Translations under genes and position numbers: made by a program | In this document: in pieces, positions 32,520 through 43,923 of the stretch | Position numbering within the stretch: the first letter of the stretch is position 1 | Layout: each line of letters opens with the position of its first letter | Source of the DNA: Pyropia yezoensis | Taxonomy: Eukaryota; Rhodophyta; Bangiophyceae; Bangiales; Bangiaceae | Length of the DNA: 64,000 nt | Assembly: GCA_009829735.1 (NCBI GenBank) | Contig: CM020619.1 | Location: 20,651,816-20,715,815 of the forward strand | Direction: 5' to 3' | The notes under the pieces: model-generated | What the model was told of the DNA's origin: nothing | Databases searched by the model: none | Seen by the model: the letters and a program-made list of their open reading frames with translations, nothing else

Positions 32520-33848
32520 CTACAGCTCAGCCAGGTCCGAGTCCGCGGTATCGCCATCGCGCAGAAGGTTGGCACCGACAACTGTCTGACCCAACACAGG
32601 AGTACACCAGCCACCAGTGGACCCAGACGACACCGCGACATGACGAACGATCGGATCCGCGGGGCCAGAGTGGTCTGTGGGCCCCGCGTCAACGTCCCCG
32701 GCCAGGATCGCCTGGCTCTCGATGTCGACAGAGAAGTACGGAAAAGCCAGTTTTCCTAGATCCTCATGGACCACTGCAGACCGAACCCCGTCCATTGACT
32801 TGAAGGTGACCTTGATCCAGCTCCGACGGAGCCGGTCGGGGCCTCGCCCAATGATTAATTGGGCGTCCATACCTACGACGGGAGTTACCTTGTCCAGGGG
32901 GTCGAGAAGCGCCTCGAGGTCCCGAGCTGCTGATGCAACTGGCCCGTTACAGTTCTCGCAAATGTACTCGGGGGTCACGCGTCGGTTCCACATACGCAGG
33001 GTATGGGAGAATAGCTGAGCCTGGACCCCGCACAGGACCTCGTTGAGAAGAAGGAAGCCAGCCGTCACGGACCACTCGAACTGAAACACGTTCCACGAGA
33101 ACACGACGTTGACCCTCAGCATGTCGCATAAGTAGAAATGGACCGATGGGAGGTCGATGATAGACCCACGCGGAACGTCGACAGCTTTGAAAAAATGCCG
33201 GACCCGGACGTAATGGAGGGCCCTGCCCCCTACGGGACAGATAGGGAGCGTTTGCCGGTGGTAGTCCACAACGAAGCCCAGTGTGTCCTGATAATGACAA
33301 TTCGTCTGGAGGTCCCTGGGATTCCCCTGGAAGCCGTCGTGGTCCAGGAAAGGGGGAGCCGCAAACACGAACTGGGCCAGGCGTGCCATCGGCATCGACG
33401 ACTCTGACTGGCCCACCTTGACCCGCACTTTTTTGTTCCGGGTCACGTAGCTCACCCCGCCCGCATGCCTAACCACCGTGGTCCAGCTGGGCCAATCGAC
33501 CAAAATGGGGAACCGCGCCTCGGGCAACTTCGTCATCTGCTTCCGGAAGGAGCTCCCCACCATGAGCCCGTCAATGGACCGGAAAGTGGCGTACGCCGGA
33601 GTCAACGTGACCCAGTCTCGGGCCTGTTCCCGATCCCAAGCTTTGCGGGCCCCGGCTGTGTTGTTCTGCGGGACCGCACAAACCTCGTCGTCGCACATCT
33701 GGCCCGCGCTTTGTTCTTCTAGACCCGCGGCATAGTTGTCGTGGCTACCGGCGGGCCCTTGAGCAGCACTGAGCCCACTGCCCCGGTCGATGTCCGACTG
33801 TTTCTGCTGCAAAGGCCCGAAAGGGCCAGCACGGAGCAGCTCAAACAA
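32520..33848 (-). CDS. Antisense ORF of gypsy-5, intact (442 aa), unknown function
   Basis: This is the only uninterrupted member of the antisense-ORF group. It lies opposite to and beyond the gypsy-5 integrase. The start at 33848 is the first ATG. The N-terminus (about 75 aa) is Gln/Ser/Gly rich. The middle carries VFAAPPFLDHDGF and NCHYQDTLGF, which I align with ALEPPFL and SCNHQEF in the ORF at 61252-63287. Then comes a hydrophobic stretch around SVTAGFLLLNEVL, and a C-x2-C pair (CENC, about residue 300). A module of the form F-[RK]-S-[IM]-D-G...L...FP appears twice (near residues 90-120 and 355-385). No transmembrane segment is convincing and I recognise no family. Its openness amid dead neighbours suggests recent decay or selection. 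Confidence 0.6.
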   Translation of the reverse strand: MFELLRAGPFGPLQQKQSDIDRGSGLSAAQGPAGSHDNYAAGLEEQSAGQMCDDEVCAVPQNNTAGARKAWDREQARDWVTLTPAYATFRSIDGLMVGSSFRKQMTKLPEARFPILVDWPSWTTVVRHAGGVSYVTRNKKVRVKVGQSESSMPMARLAQFVFAAPPFLDHDGFQGNPRDLQTNCHYQDTLGFVVDYHRQTLPICPVGGRALHYVRVRHFFKAVDVPRGSIIDLPSVHFYLCDMLRVNVVFSWNVFQFEWSVTAGFLLLNEVLCGVQAQLFSHTLRMWNRRVTPEYICENCNGPVASAARDLEALLDPLDKVTPVVGMDAQLIIGRGPDRLRRSWIKVTFKSMDGVRSAVVHEDLGKLAFPYFSVDIESQAILAGDVDAGPTDHSGPADPIVRHVAVSSGSTGGWCTPVLGQTVVGANLLRDGDTADSDLAEL

Positions 33849-34471
33849 GTCGACAAGGTGGGGGAAGAGCAGGCGGACCAGGTTGATCAGGTGGACAGGG
33901 TGGAGAAGAATAGGAGCGAGGAGGATGAAGACCCGGAGGGGAGGGTTGATCCGTCGGGGCCAGCGTGGAGACGAGGAGACACTTGAGATGGCCAGGGGAA
34001 GTGACGGAACCGCTGGTCCGGGGGGATCCGGTTATGTCGTGACCACCCACGGTCCTGGCACGGTTTGTCCCCCCCCACTCCCCACTCCCCTCTCTCTTTG
34101 GTGCCGCCCCCGCCGGTGCCGCTCTTGCTCTCCCATGGCGCGCTGTGTCACAGGCGTCGGGCAGACAAGCAGACACTGGTTGGGGGCCGCGCCCGCGCCC
34201 GTGCACACCCCCCGCGCTCGCGCACACATTCCCCCTACACTCCGCACACACCACACCCCACACGCCACCCTTGCACACCGCACGGTATCCGCCTTCTCCC
34301 CTCCCTTCGCGCTTGGCGACCTTGTCGGACCCCATCCGGCCCCTGCGGACCGCGTGACAGGGCCTCTTTAGCTCTCTTGGGAATGTTCATCTGGTCCCTA
34401 CTTTTCGTGTGGGTGGCCAGTGTGAAGCACAATAGAAAACCGTTGCTCGATCGCTCTCAGCGAGCACTTAC
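33849..34471. other. No supported gene; CA/C-rich tract
   Basis: It contains purine-rich sequence (33890-33950), then C-rich and CACACC-rich low complexity (34060-34280). It may include the 3' LTR of gypsy-5, but I found no matching partner. Confidence 0.4.
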
Positions 34472-35034
34472 TTCGGCAAAAACCGCTCGCGCACCCAGCC
34501 CCCAAGTTGGGGAGGTGCACAAGGGCTGCCTCCCGTGTCGGGGGACCTAAATAAGTGAAAAATCGCTCACACGCTGTCTCTGTTGTGGGGCAATCCCGCC
34601 TCTAGTATACAAGAAGATGGTGTGTGGGCCAACAGTTTCTTGATCGGGACGGGGAAGCAAGGCCAAGCCCCGCTGTCCCTCCCCTTATTCTTCACGGGCC
34701 CTCTCAGAATCTTGCAACTCAGAATCTCGCACCACAGCAGCTTCGCACCGGGCCACACGAACATTCAAGACGATAAATCGCAGACAACCCTCAAATCCAA
34801 GTTGGGTTTACTACTAAGCTAACTGTCTCAAACTTAGGGAATATGGACCCGAATGTGGGGGGAGCAACGGGTCAGTCTTGTGGCCTGCAGCCCCTTGCAT
34901 GGCACGTGTTGCCCCTCTACAACTGACTTTGGGAAATTCGGGATCAAATGCTAAGGGAGGAACGGGTCAGATCCGTTGCCCCCCGTCCCAGTCTGGCGGG
35001 CTCTGCCCCCCTGCGTGGGGCCAGTACTGCCACA
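34472..35034 (-). repeat. gypsy-2 3' LTR (563 bp)
   Basis: It is homologous to the 5' LTR at 43924-44392 and begins TGTGGCAGTACTGG on the minus strand right after the polypurine tract. It is about 94 bp longer than its partner. It contains two versions of the terminal segment in tandem: GGGAATATGGACCC... from about 34838 and GGGAAATTCGGGATC... from about 34930. Confidence 0.8.
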
Positions 35035-35047
35035 CTCCCCTCTCCTC
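35035..35047 (-). other. gypsy-2 polypurine tract
   Basis: On the minus strand GAGGAGAGGGGAG directly precedes the 3' LTR start, where plus-strand DNA synthesis is primed. Confidence 0.75.
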
Positions 35048-35092
35048 AGTCCTGACCGGCCCGGTCGGCCCTGAGAAGAGGTATGAAATCGC

Positions 35093-37301
35093 GTGTTGCA
35101 CTCGCCGGGGGCGCAACTTGCTGTCCCCCGGTACGGCACCTCGACGTGGATGCAGTCACGTCGACTGTCCTCCTCCTCAAGGAAGTCCACTTGGCAGCTT
35201 GCGCACAACTTACCACCACCTTCGCCAACCACTCATTTCACAGCGGGCCCCCCCACGTTGGATAGGCCCCCGGTATATCCACGATCCAATTCCCCCTCAA
35301 CTCGAAGTGGGCCTCGGGCAGTTGTGGCCGAGGTGCCTCTCCCTAACTTGGGAAGAGAAATGGTGTACTCTGGAGTGCAGTCTGACTTCCTGGACGAGCG
35401 CATGACGGACACGCCTCGCGTTTCAGCACCCGTCGGGACATTCGGCGGGAGCTTCGCGGTTGCCCCGGGGGATGGGATGCCTGCACAACTCGACTCTGAG
35501 TTCGCGGCCGGCTCTATCCCTGAGGGAGGCCCCGTTACTCCACAGAACGCCCTGGGGAGGTCGTACTGCCCTTTTTGGCCCCTGTACGAGGAGGGCTTGA
35601 CGATGATGCGCTGCGCCCGACTTGGCACAGCGATAGATCGCGTCTGGGGGCGCTTACGGGAGAAGTTCCCCCGTAGGGTAGGACTCCTTTCCGATTCCAA
35701 GACGGAACAGTCTGCTCTCTTTGACGTCGAAGAGGTCGAAGACGTGCAGCGGGTGAAGAGCTTGTTGACCCGCAATGGTACTAACGAGAGCCCCGGCGAC
35801 GTCCCGACCATGACGTGGGACGTGGAGGCAACTTGCCCGCCGTTCCTCAGTTTCTCTGATCCGCACGTGCATCACTTCGACGTAGGGATGGAGAAGGACA
35901 TCCGCCTAGGTCCCTACTTGGTGACCTCGGCTCAACTTGAGTTTGCGCAGCAAGCGCCGGCGAACAAGGAGTTACTCTACCACAAGAAGCCCGAGTGGTG
36001 GCCTCAAGTTGAGGACCACTATGGGTTCGGTGTGCTACTACTGCGGTTGGTGGACCACTTTTGGCCCATCATGATGACGGCTAGCTCGGACCACGTAGTG
36101 GTCGCCCTATTGGCAATACTCTGGCTCCTCGAGGACATCTGGGCCCAGGTGGGCTGCGTCCAGTAACGTGGGATTTTTGGCGCCTCATGACCCGCCTGTT
36201 TCAAGATTTGTAGCAGCTCACCCCTCGGCAAGTTGCTGAGGGGTGCTCTTCGGGTCAACTCATTCTTCTAGAGGAGATGTTGAAGCTCCACAAGCTCATC
36301 GAATCGGACCGCATTGAGCATAAGTTGCGCTGATATTCCCGTGGGCCCAAAGACAACGGGTCACTTCGCCAGTTGGTCTGGGTCTGCCGTGAACTTAACG
36401 ACAGCTGCGTGGTTCTCAAGAAGTGGTTGGGCAATGGGAACTTCCCATATGCCACAGAGGCTTAGCACCAAACTGCGCCGCCCCACTAGAAGGACCTTCT
36501 GGTGGCGGTCGCTGACCCTGAGGAGCTTCCGGCGCAAAGTGCCGCGACGGCCTCTGCTCGAGGTCACGGCTACCCTCGGGCTCCGCCAAGTCGGCGAGCC
36601 CCTCCTCTTCCTCCTCTTCCGTTCCAGCCGCACGGGGACATCCCGACCGGCATTGCGGGTGAGTCATCCACGCCTGTGTCCCCCAACTTGGGGCCATTCT
36701 CCTAACGGTCTGCCCCAAGCTGGGGCTGCCGTCCGCGCCCTTGACTTTTGAGATGCTTATGACCATGCTGGTGCGCACCATCTCAGGGATGGCCGCGTCG
36801 GCAGGGACTCTCCAGATTTCGGAGAACCCTCGACTTGAGGAGCGCGTTCGCACTGTCGTCTCGACTGGAAGTTGCTAGTCGGTTGCGATGTTTATGACGG
36901 CCGAGTTGGCTCGCATCGGCTTCATCATTCCCTTATCGGCCCCACTTGGGCGCTGCAAGCGTCGGGCGAGCCGTGCCTACTCTGCTTCTCGTCGTAAACG
37001 CCGCCACTCGCGGCGCTCGCCATTCGTGTCGGAAGACGTGTTGTCGAACTCTTATTCGGAGTCATCCTCCCCGTCTGAGACCGAGTCGGTCCGTCCTCTG
37101 CGTCACCAACTTGCACGCAAGTACAAGCAGGCAAGTGGCCGCGCTCTTCGTCGCACCCGGGATCCTGCGACCCATGAAGACTCCGACTTGGAGGCGCCAG
37201 CTTCAGCGACCAGTGGTGACCGTTACGGGCGTGGGTCTCGCCGCTCGCCTCTGCTTGAGAGCGAGGGTTGTGGTGGTCGAGAGTCTAGCATGCGTGCCTA
37301 G
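35093..37301 (+). pseudogene. Convergent antisense ORF of gypsy-2
   Basis: An open frame from 35093 to 36166 (357 aa; a plausible later start is the ATG at 35360, MVYSGVQ) encodes a protein-like sequence. It has ATCPPFLSF and, near the C-terminus, a hydrophobic stretch around HVVVALLAILWLLEDIW. The PPFL motif and a hydrophobic segment beyond it resemble the 442-aa ORF at 32520-33848. Downstream pieces continue in the same frame (36314-36751) and another (36888-37301). The last is Arg/Ser-rich and basic. The stop pattern says the gene is decayed. It ends about 110 bp from the end of gypsy-2 pol on the other strand, in a tail-to-tail arrangement. No known domain. Confidence 0.55.
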
Positions 37302-37412
37302 TTGGCAGCTGCCCAAATTGTGAGAGTGACACGGTGAGGGCTGTAGTTGAAAGCCCCTTCGCGTACCACTTCGACTTGAAGCACTCTCTTGGCACCGGCA
37401 CTTGGCCTTCCC

Positions 37413-37940
37413 TCACGTTGAGGGAAGGCAATCGGGGTCGATGTCGATCCGGGCGCAGTGAGCCCGGACCTTCTCAGCGGGGAGGTCCTCCAAGTACTTT
37501 CGTGTATCATCTTTGGCGCGGTAGCCAAACAAGCGCGCCCTCAACATGAGGCGGTTAGCATCCTCATCCCACCCGTGCTCGACGACCATGTCGAGAACGC
37601 ACTCCTGCGGACCCTGGTTGGCCGCAGGCAGGTACGGCAGATGCCCTGCCTTCAACGCACGCGCCCAAGTCATGTCTCCTGAAGGCGGTGGTGCAACTTT
37701 TACCACGCCCTGTCCGGTTACTGCATGGATCCCATCGTCACTTTCGATGGTGAACCGTCGCCCATGCGTACAAAGGACATGGTATGGTCCCTTCGCTTTG
37801 AACGCGAGCTTTCCCGCAGTTGGAGTATGCGAATGTGCTAGCACCCAGTCTCCCTGTTTGGAGAAGTGCTTGGCGTTACGTACCTTCTTGTCGAAAGTAC
37901 GCTTGTAGCGCATCTGCGCTTTGTCCATCCCAACGTCCAT
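37413..37940 (-). pseudogene. gypsy-2 integrase C-terminus with chromodomain-like module
   Basis: The integrase C-terminal region begins with the RYKRTFDKKVRN stretch and GDWVLAHSH...KGPYHVL (an SH3-like fold in this family). It then shows LDMVVEHGW...LRARLFGYRAKDDTRKYLEDL, which resembles a divergent chromodomain that would tether the integrase to histone marks. It is separated from the catalytic core by frameshifts between 37940 and 38034. Confidence 0.7.
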
Positions 37941-38033
37941 CTCAACCCTGACTTTATGTAGAGCTTCTCAAGCCTAGCAGCGAACTCCACCTTACTCTCA
38001 GTAGACGTAGGTGTCCAGCCACCAGTCTCTCCA

Positions 38034-39353
38034 CTAGGGAGCGGCCGCTGCACCGCCAAAGACCGAACACGGCGCAGAACCCGTAAGCAAGGGGTACTTT
38101 CCCCGTAAAAGAGTGAACCAGCGAAGGTGGACACTAGTCAAAATAGAAATGGATTGGTCCCACGCTTTCACGTGCTTACTCACATAGTGGCGCAGCTGCC
38201 GAACAATAGACTTGTTAAAGCTCTCCACCTGCCCATTAGTTTGTGGGTGGTAGGAGGTGGCATAGTTTGTCGGCACCCCCAACATGTGCAGCACTCCCTG
38301 AAACAGGACGGACGCCAATTGCGGACCGTTGTCCGAAAGCGTACAATCTTGGATGCCATACGCGGCAACCTAGTGTTCTCGGAAGGCTGAGACTACTGAC
38401 ATGGCCGTGATCTTTGCAAGTGGGATCGCTCGCGTACGATTCGTGAAGCGATCGAAGATGACCAGGAGGTACTGGTTCCCCTCCTCGGTCACTGGTAGGG
38501 ACCCGAGGATGTCCATTGCCAACGCGGCAAAGGGCTCCCTGGCCGCGAACAGTAACAAAGCCGTAGTAGGCCGCCGTTCCATCAGGCGGTCCTGCGCAAA
38601 ACTTGTGCAGGCGGCAACCCAGCTGTAGATGTCCACCACCATCGAGGGCCAGCCGTATCGGATCTTCAGGGTCTGGTGAAGCTTACCACACCCCATATGT
38701 TCACCTGTGGTAGCATTAAGCTCCCGCTCAATGACACCATCCTTGAGGGATGCGGGGACAACAATTTGTTCAGTCCTCTGGATTGCCCCCCTCCACAAGA
38801 AGAGGCCATCGCCTCCTACGAAGACCAGCGTCTTCGCAGGAGCGTCAAGCGCCCCCATCTGCGACTTGCAGAAGTGATCATCGGCCTGGGCCTTGAAGAC
38901 TACGTCCACCGACAGGGGCAAGTAGTTATTGTTCCCTGGCGCCTCGGGGTATAACGCTTCACCCGAACGCACGACCAGCCCAACGATGGGGATGTCCTCA
39001 TCGATAGGGTTAGTGTCTAGCCTCTCGATAGGAACCGGATACAGACCGGCAGCAAGGGCATGTCGCCGGCCGGGGCGGTACTCAACGTCAAAGTTGAAGG
39101 GCGCAAGCCGCACGCGCCACCTGTTGAGGCGGGTGTTGGTGCAATCAGTCTTGAAGATAAACTGCAACGCGCGGTGATCACGTCGGACAAGGAGCATCTC
39201 ACCCTCCAGGTAGTGACGAAGTGACTTTACCGCCCAAACCACTGCGAGTCCCTCCAACTCGGTGACTCCATAGTTTCGCTCGGCCGGGTTCCGCCCCTTG
39301 CTGAAGAGTTCCACCGGCAAGTGCTCCTTGTCCGGCTTTTGCTCTAGTAGCAC
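38034..39353 (-). pseudogene. gypsy-2 RNase H C-part and integrase core
   Basis: RNase H remnants (NYGVTELEGLAVVWAVKSLRHYL, then LLVRRDHRALQFI) are followed by the integrase zinc region (GEHMGCGKLHQTLKIRYGWPSM...CTSFAQ). Next are the first core Asp (VIFDRFTNRT) and, after a stop near 38370 and a frame change, HPQTNGQVESFNKSIV carrying the catalytic Glu. The zinc-region second Cys is not obvious (CTSFAQ lacks the usual C-x2-C). The frame starts directly beyond the inserted LTR at 39374-39843. Confidence 0.75.
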
Positions 39354-39373
39354 GCAACCAAGTCGGTCGTAGC

Positions 39374-39843
39374 TGTGGCATTATGGACCCCCAGGAAGGG
39401 GGGCAACACGTGCCATGCAAGGGGCGGCAGGCCACTAGCCTGATCCGTTCCTTCCCCTGCATTTGGGTCCATATTCCCTAAGTTTGAGATAGTTAGCTTA
39501 GTAGTAAAACCCACTTGGATTTGAGGGTTTTCTGCGTTTTATGGTCTTGAATGTTCGTGTGGCCCGGTGGGCAGGTGCTGTGATGTGGGATTCTGAGAGT
39601 CGAGACTCTGAGGGGACCCTGGTGGGATAAGGGGAGGGACAGCGGGGCTTGGCCTTGCTTCCCCGTCCCGATCAAGAAACTATGGGCCCACACACCATAT
39701 TCTTGTCTGTCAGTGGGGGGATTGCCCCACAACAGGGACAGTGTGTGTGCGACTTGCACTTCTGCCCGTTCTTCCGACACGGGAGGCAGCCCTTGCGCAC
39801 CGCCCCAACTTGGGTGTCGCGTGTGCGAGTGGTTTTTACCACA
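39374..39843 (+). repeat. Solo LTR (family A) inserted in gypsy-2, 5-bp target duplication
   Basis: It runs TGTGG...CCACA over 470 bp and is flanked by GTAGC at 39369-39373 and 39844-39848. It is homologous to the LTRs of gypsy-2 itself, in the opposite orientation to its host, and closer by eye to the copy at 50392-50860. The host frame resumes after one target copy (VDAS-Y, then D-RLG). No internal region is present, so it is a solo LTR or a very small non-autonomous element. It has a short Cys-rich frame (CLPCR...CPCCGAIPP) shared with other copies. Confidence 0.9.
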
Positions 39844-39848
39844 GTAGC

Positions 39849-41079
39849 TAGCATCCACGTCGAGGAGAATTTGGCCTCCCAAGCTGGAAATTGCCAAGTT
39901 GGGAGGGTTCAGCAACGGGTCCCGCAGAGTCTCAACAGCTGTTTGCTCCACCCGACTTGGGGGAGGCAGATTCCTTGGAAGCGTCGAGCTGACTAGCGCT
40001 TTTAGCGGCTTCGACACCTTGGCGAAGCCCTCTGGGAAAAGTCGGTACACGTTACACAGCCCGAGAAGGCTCCTCATCTGGCTTTGTGTCTAGGGGTACT
40101 GGGCCTTACATATGGTCCTCAGCTTCTTTTTATTGACACTGTGGCGCCCCGGACGGACAACATTTCCCAAGTACTCTACCTCTTGTGTCAAAATGTGGCT
40201 CTTTCTTACCTTCAGCGAAACACGGGGATCCGCAAGTAGCTTGAACACTTGACTAAGTTTGCCAATGTGCTTCTCCGGAGTTCGGGAGAACACGATGATA
40301 TCGTCGAGGTACACAAGACAGATCTGCCGCCGTTCTCCGGCCGGAATCATGTCAATGACTGGCTGGAATGATGCCGGCGTGTTGCACAGCCCAAACGGCA
40401 ACCGCTTGCACTGGTAAGTACCACGGTTACACGTATGGGTAGTTTTATGCCTGTCCTCCGGGGAAATGTGAATATGCCACTACCCCGCGTTACGGTCTAG
40501 GGTAGAAAACATATTTGCCTCCCCCAGTGAGTCCAGACAGTCATCAATCTTAGGAAGAGGATGACGCGCCTTCACCGTGCTTTTGTTGAGCTTGCGGTAG
40601 TCAAAACAAAACCGTGGTGTCCCATCCGGTTTGGGGACGATCACGACTGGGCTTGCCTGCTCGGCAATGCTGGCCTCAATTACGTCTAGGGCCTTCATGC
40701 GAGCAACTTGCTTCTTGGCGAGAGCCCTTGAACGGGGCCCTCCCGTATACGGTTCTTGACGCATAGGGGCCACACCGGGTTTCAACTCGATCCGGTGCTC
40801 TGTGGCCTTCATGAGTCCGAACTGGCCATCCCACAACTTGCGATATTGGTCCAAGAGGCGTTCAACTTCAACCCGCAACTTGGGCGAAGCACTCTCCATA
40901 TCCACTTGGGGTCGAGGAGGGGCTGCCGACATGGCTTTGTCCTTCTCCTCCGCGGGCTTCTTGCCGCCGGTCACTCCCGAGTTGAGGGTGACCGCTATCA
41001 CCGAACACTGGTACTCGTCGATACAGCCGAACTGGGCTCCCGACTTAAAATACATGGGTGAGGAGCTCAAGTTCATCAC
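39849..41079 (-). pseudogene. gypsy-2 reverse transcriptase, YLDD intact
   Basis: RT fingers (SPVVIVPKPDGTPRFCFDYRKLN) and palm (FSTLDRNAG) are followed by a stop at about 40480. The frame then resumes with MPFGLCNTPASFQPVID and the active site VYLDDIIVFSRT, which is intact. The connection region (MRSLLGLCNVYRLFPEGFAKVSKPL) and RNase H start (ILLDVDAS) follow to the inserted LTR. A second stop separates 40090 from 40077. The upstream part (to 41079) is the protease-RT linker, with a KLWDGQFGLMKATEHRIELKPG module typical of chromoviruses. Confidence 0.85.
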
Positions 41080-41301
41080 CTGGACCTACCACGGGACTCC
41101 GGCTTTGGAGTCCATCGTGCGAAGGGCAGCCTGCATTTAGTGCTTTCGAAAAAGACGGGTGTTAGGGTGCACCAACCCGTAGCCCGTGTAGTCAGATACC
41201 ACGTCAACGTGTGCCACCGAGTTGGGAGGCATCGTGAGTTTACGGGCCTGACACAAGGTAGCAGTTAACCCTTCTCTCGCAGAAAAAACAGGCTTCGACT
41301 G

Positions 41302-41736
41302 TCATATGGTCACAGAAGGCACAGATTGCCCCTTACCAAGGATGCGGATGGTTTCCGAATTCATTAACTTAACCCCGTACTGAGGGCCACGAAGGAAGGG
41401 CACCTGAGTCATCACATACGAGGTGCCCAGAAGCAGGGGCACCGACATTGTCTCAACCGCGCAGTAGTTCACGTTGACCTCATGGGACCCCAGCCTAGTT
41501 GGCAGGGTCACAGCACGAACGATAGGCAATATCCCACCATTGATGTCGATCATTGAGTGCGCCCTGGACCTCAAACGCTGGGGTTCCACTTCCTTCTGTA
41601 TCAGCGACTTGCGAATCAAGGAAGCGGCTGAGCCAGGACGATACAGGCGCAACACACACGTCCTGGTGCCAGTTTCACCCGGCCGGCCACCTGGAAGTTG
41701 TCTTCGGTCAGACAGCGATAACCCAACGTGGGTCAA
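41302..41736 (-). pseudogene. gypsy-2 protease remnant lacking the catalytic Asp
   Basis: The block RPGSAASLIRKSLI aligns with the D-T/S-G-A signature of retropepsins, but the Asp is replaced (RPGS). The C-terminal hydrophobic motif SVPLLLGTSYVM is preserved. It would not cleave a polyprotein. Confidence 0.6.
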
Positions 41737-41741
41737 CGTGC

Positions 41742-43805
41742 TTAGGCAGGCTTACCCGAGGTGGACGGTGCCCTTTGGGTCGGCACAGTATGCGACAGTA
41801 TTGATTTGTCTTTTTGACCCACTTCGCCGAGGCTGCCGTTGTGCGCTTTGGACGACCAACTCCAGCGAGTACTCGCTTCCCGCCGACTTGACATGAGATT
41901 CAGAAGGCGAAGGGGAGGGCGACGAGTCCGAGGTCGACGTGTCCGCCTCTTCTGTCGAGGGTGTGGCCGAAGCCACCACCGACCGCGTACTACCCTCGCG
42001 TCGAGAGGGTACTTCGCTCGTTGCCGTCTTCTTGCTTGCATTCTTGACAAGTTTTTGAACGCGTGTACTTCACAAAGGGCAGTCGTACGCCCAGTGTCCA
42101 TCAGCGTTGCAGGTCCAACACGGAATCCCTGGTCCTCCGAGGGTCTTTCCGACTTGGGAACTCGCCAGGCTGCCTTGGGATATTACCAGAGCGGCCACCA
42201 CCTTATCCTTACGCTTCCGGCGTGCCTTCCGTAGCTCTTTGGCTATGCGAGCCTCCTCTCTCCACTTGGCCAAGTCGGCCTGCCGTTCCTCGCGTTGCTC
42301 GTCTCGCAGCTTGCGGTATTCATCCCCTCTGCGGTTGGCGAACCTGGCCAACTTTGCCACTGTCGCCCAGATGGCATAATGATCCCGGGTCTGCATACGA
42401 ACCGACCAATGGAGACCTTCCACAAAGCGACTTTTCACATCAGCTTGAGGATGAAAGAAGCCACAAATACGGTTGAGCTCACGGACTCGGTCCGCAACCG
42501 ACAGTTAGTCCTTAGTCTCTTCCTGTTGCGCCTGCGTAAACTCCTCGACGTGAGAAGCCAACGCGGCTTTATCAACCATAGCTCTCAACAACCAGTTGAT
42601 GAGCTCCAGGTAGGACGTCACCTTACCAGCTCCTCCATTTGAGAAAGTGGGCATGACGGACATACTTTCCGTCCGTAGGTCGCCCTTGGGTATTACCTGT
42701 ACGATATCGAATGCCATGCCTTCGCTTGTGGCATTTTCGTCACAGGCGATTGTGAAACCACTTAGGAACTCAAAGTCACGGACAGGGGAAGTTCCATCCG
42801 ACTCCGCTTTGTGCCCAAAAGAGTGAAGTGCTTGGCGCGGCCCATAGCTAGGGCCTGAATAGGACCGTACGCCACGGACCTGTTGTGGAGGGCGTAGGTG
42901 TCACAGTCAAAGATCCTCTGGTAGACCGCGTTGGCTACCTGGATCTTGGGCGGCACCTCACGTTGAAGGAACAGCTGCTGGGGCAGAGCGGTAAACGGAT
43001 TTATCTCTGCCATCTGCGACGGCTTGCTAGGTGTAACCCCAGGTATTTCTACAGTAGACGCCCCTACATTAGGTGTTTGACCCGCTGACGTCCCCGTGGC
43101 TCCCAAGTTGGGAATCACAGAGGTTGGTCCCTGTTCGGGACGCCCCGATACAGGCGTAGGGTGAAGTGCTGCCTGCGTCTGCGGGCTCTTGAGCCCCACT
43201 CCGGTCTGAGCATCGAGACCATGTGGCGAACTCGCCACAATCTCATTTCAAATTGTTTTCATCATCGTGACGACCAGTTCCAGCACAGCCTGCCGCAACA
43301 CATCAGTTGCCCCCCGACGGACAGCTTCTGCCAGTAGAGGAACTCCTTCTCCAGTTGAGTCTCGTTCAGCGTCCGGAAGTCCACCTGAGGGGTAACCACG
43401 ATCCTCAGGGTCGCACCCGAGGGCAAGGGCGCGAGCCCATCACCGACTTAAGGAGGTCCGCCGTCCTCCGAAAGCCTTGTTCGCGATGTTTTCATGCAAA
43501 GGTTGGCTCCAACGAGAGTGGATCCCGCGGGGAAAGTCGTCTTACCTCGGGACGTTCCCAGCGAGTGTGCCAGCTGGTGGCCCGACTTCGGCCCACCATC
43601 ATCGGAGGCGTTACCCGAACGAACTCCCGACTGAGTCGGCGTGGCCAGTTGCCCGCTCGTTCTCCCATTCCTGCTGGAATGAGGGACCCCTAGTCCTTCT
43701 GCGACCCCAGGTGCACCTACCTGTGTCTCACCAGTATTGAAAGGCACTGAAGAACGTGCGTCACACGTGTACTCCCCAGACGAGGGGGGGTCCGAACCAG
43801 CCATG
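41742..43805 (-). pseudogene. gypsy-2 gag with CCHC zinc knuckle, frameshifted
   Basis: The likely start is the ATG at about 43805 (MAGSDPPSSGEY). Frames run 43448-43805, 42762-43238, 42505-42717 and 42070-42438, with an acidic piece 41752-41979. The knuckle CWTCNADGHWAYDC (C-x2-C-x4-H-x4-C) lies near 42075-42120, preceded by a highly charged helix (REERQADLAKWREEARIAKEL), probably a coiled coil. Several stops and frame changes disrupt it. Confidence 0.75.
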
Positions 43806-43908
43806 TTGGCTAACGATCCGTACGACACGGTCCAAGTCCACCGTTTCTCTGAGACAGAGGGCCCCCTACACCCGGGTGCATCCGGAGGTAAAGTTGACCT
43901 CTGTCCCC

Positions 43909-43923
43909 TGCTGCTCCAACTAA
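43909..43923 (-). other. gypsy-2 primer-binding site
   Basis: The minus strand after the 5' LTR reads TTAGTTGGAGCAGCA, sharing the GGAGCAGCA core with the sites of gypsy-1 and gypsy-4. The CCA-complementary TGG is altered here by one inserted or changed base. Confidence 0.6.

Noticed and set aside
34080-34280. CA-rich tract as a telomeric or satellite array
   Set aside because: There is no regular repeat unit, only C- and CACACC-rich low complexity.
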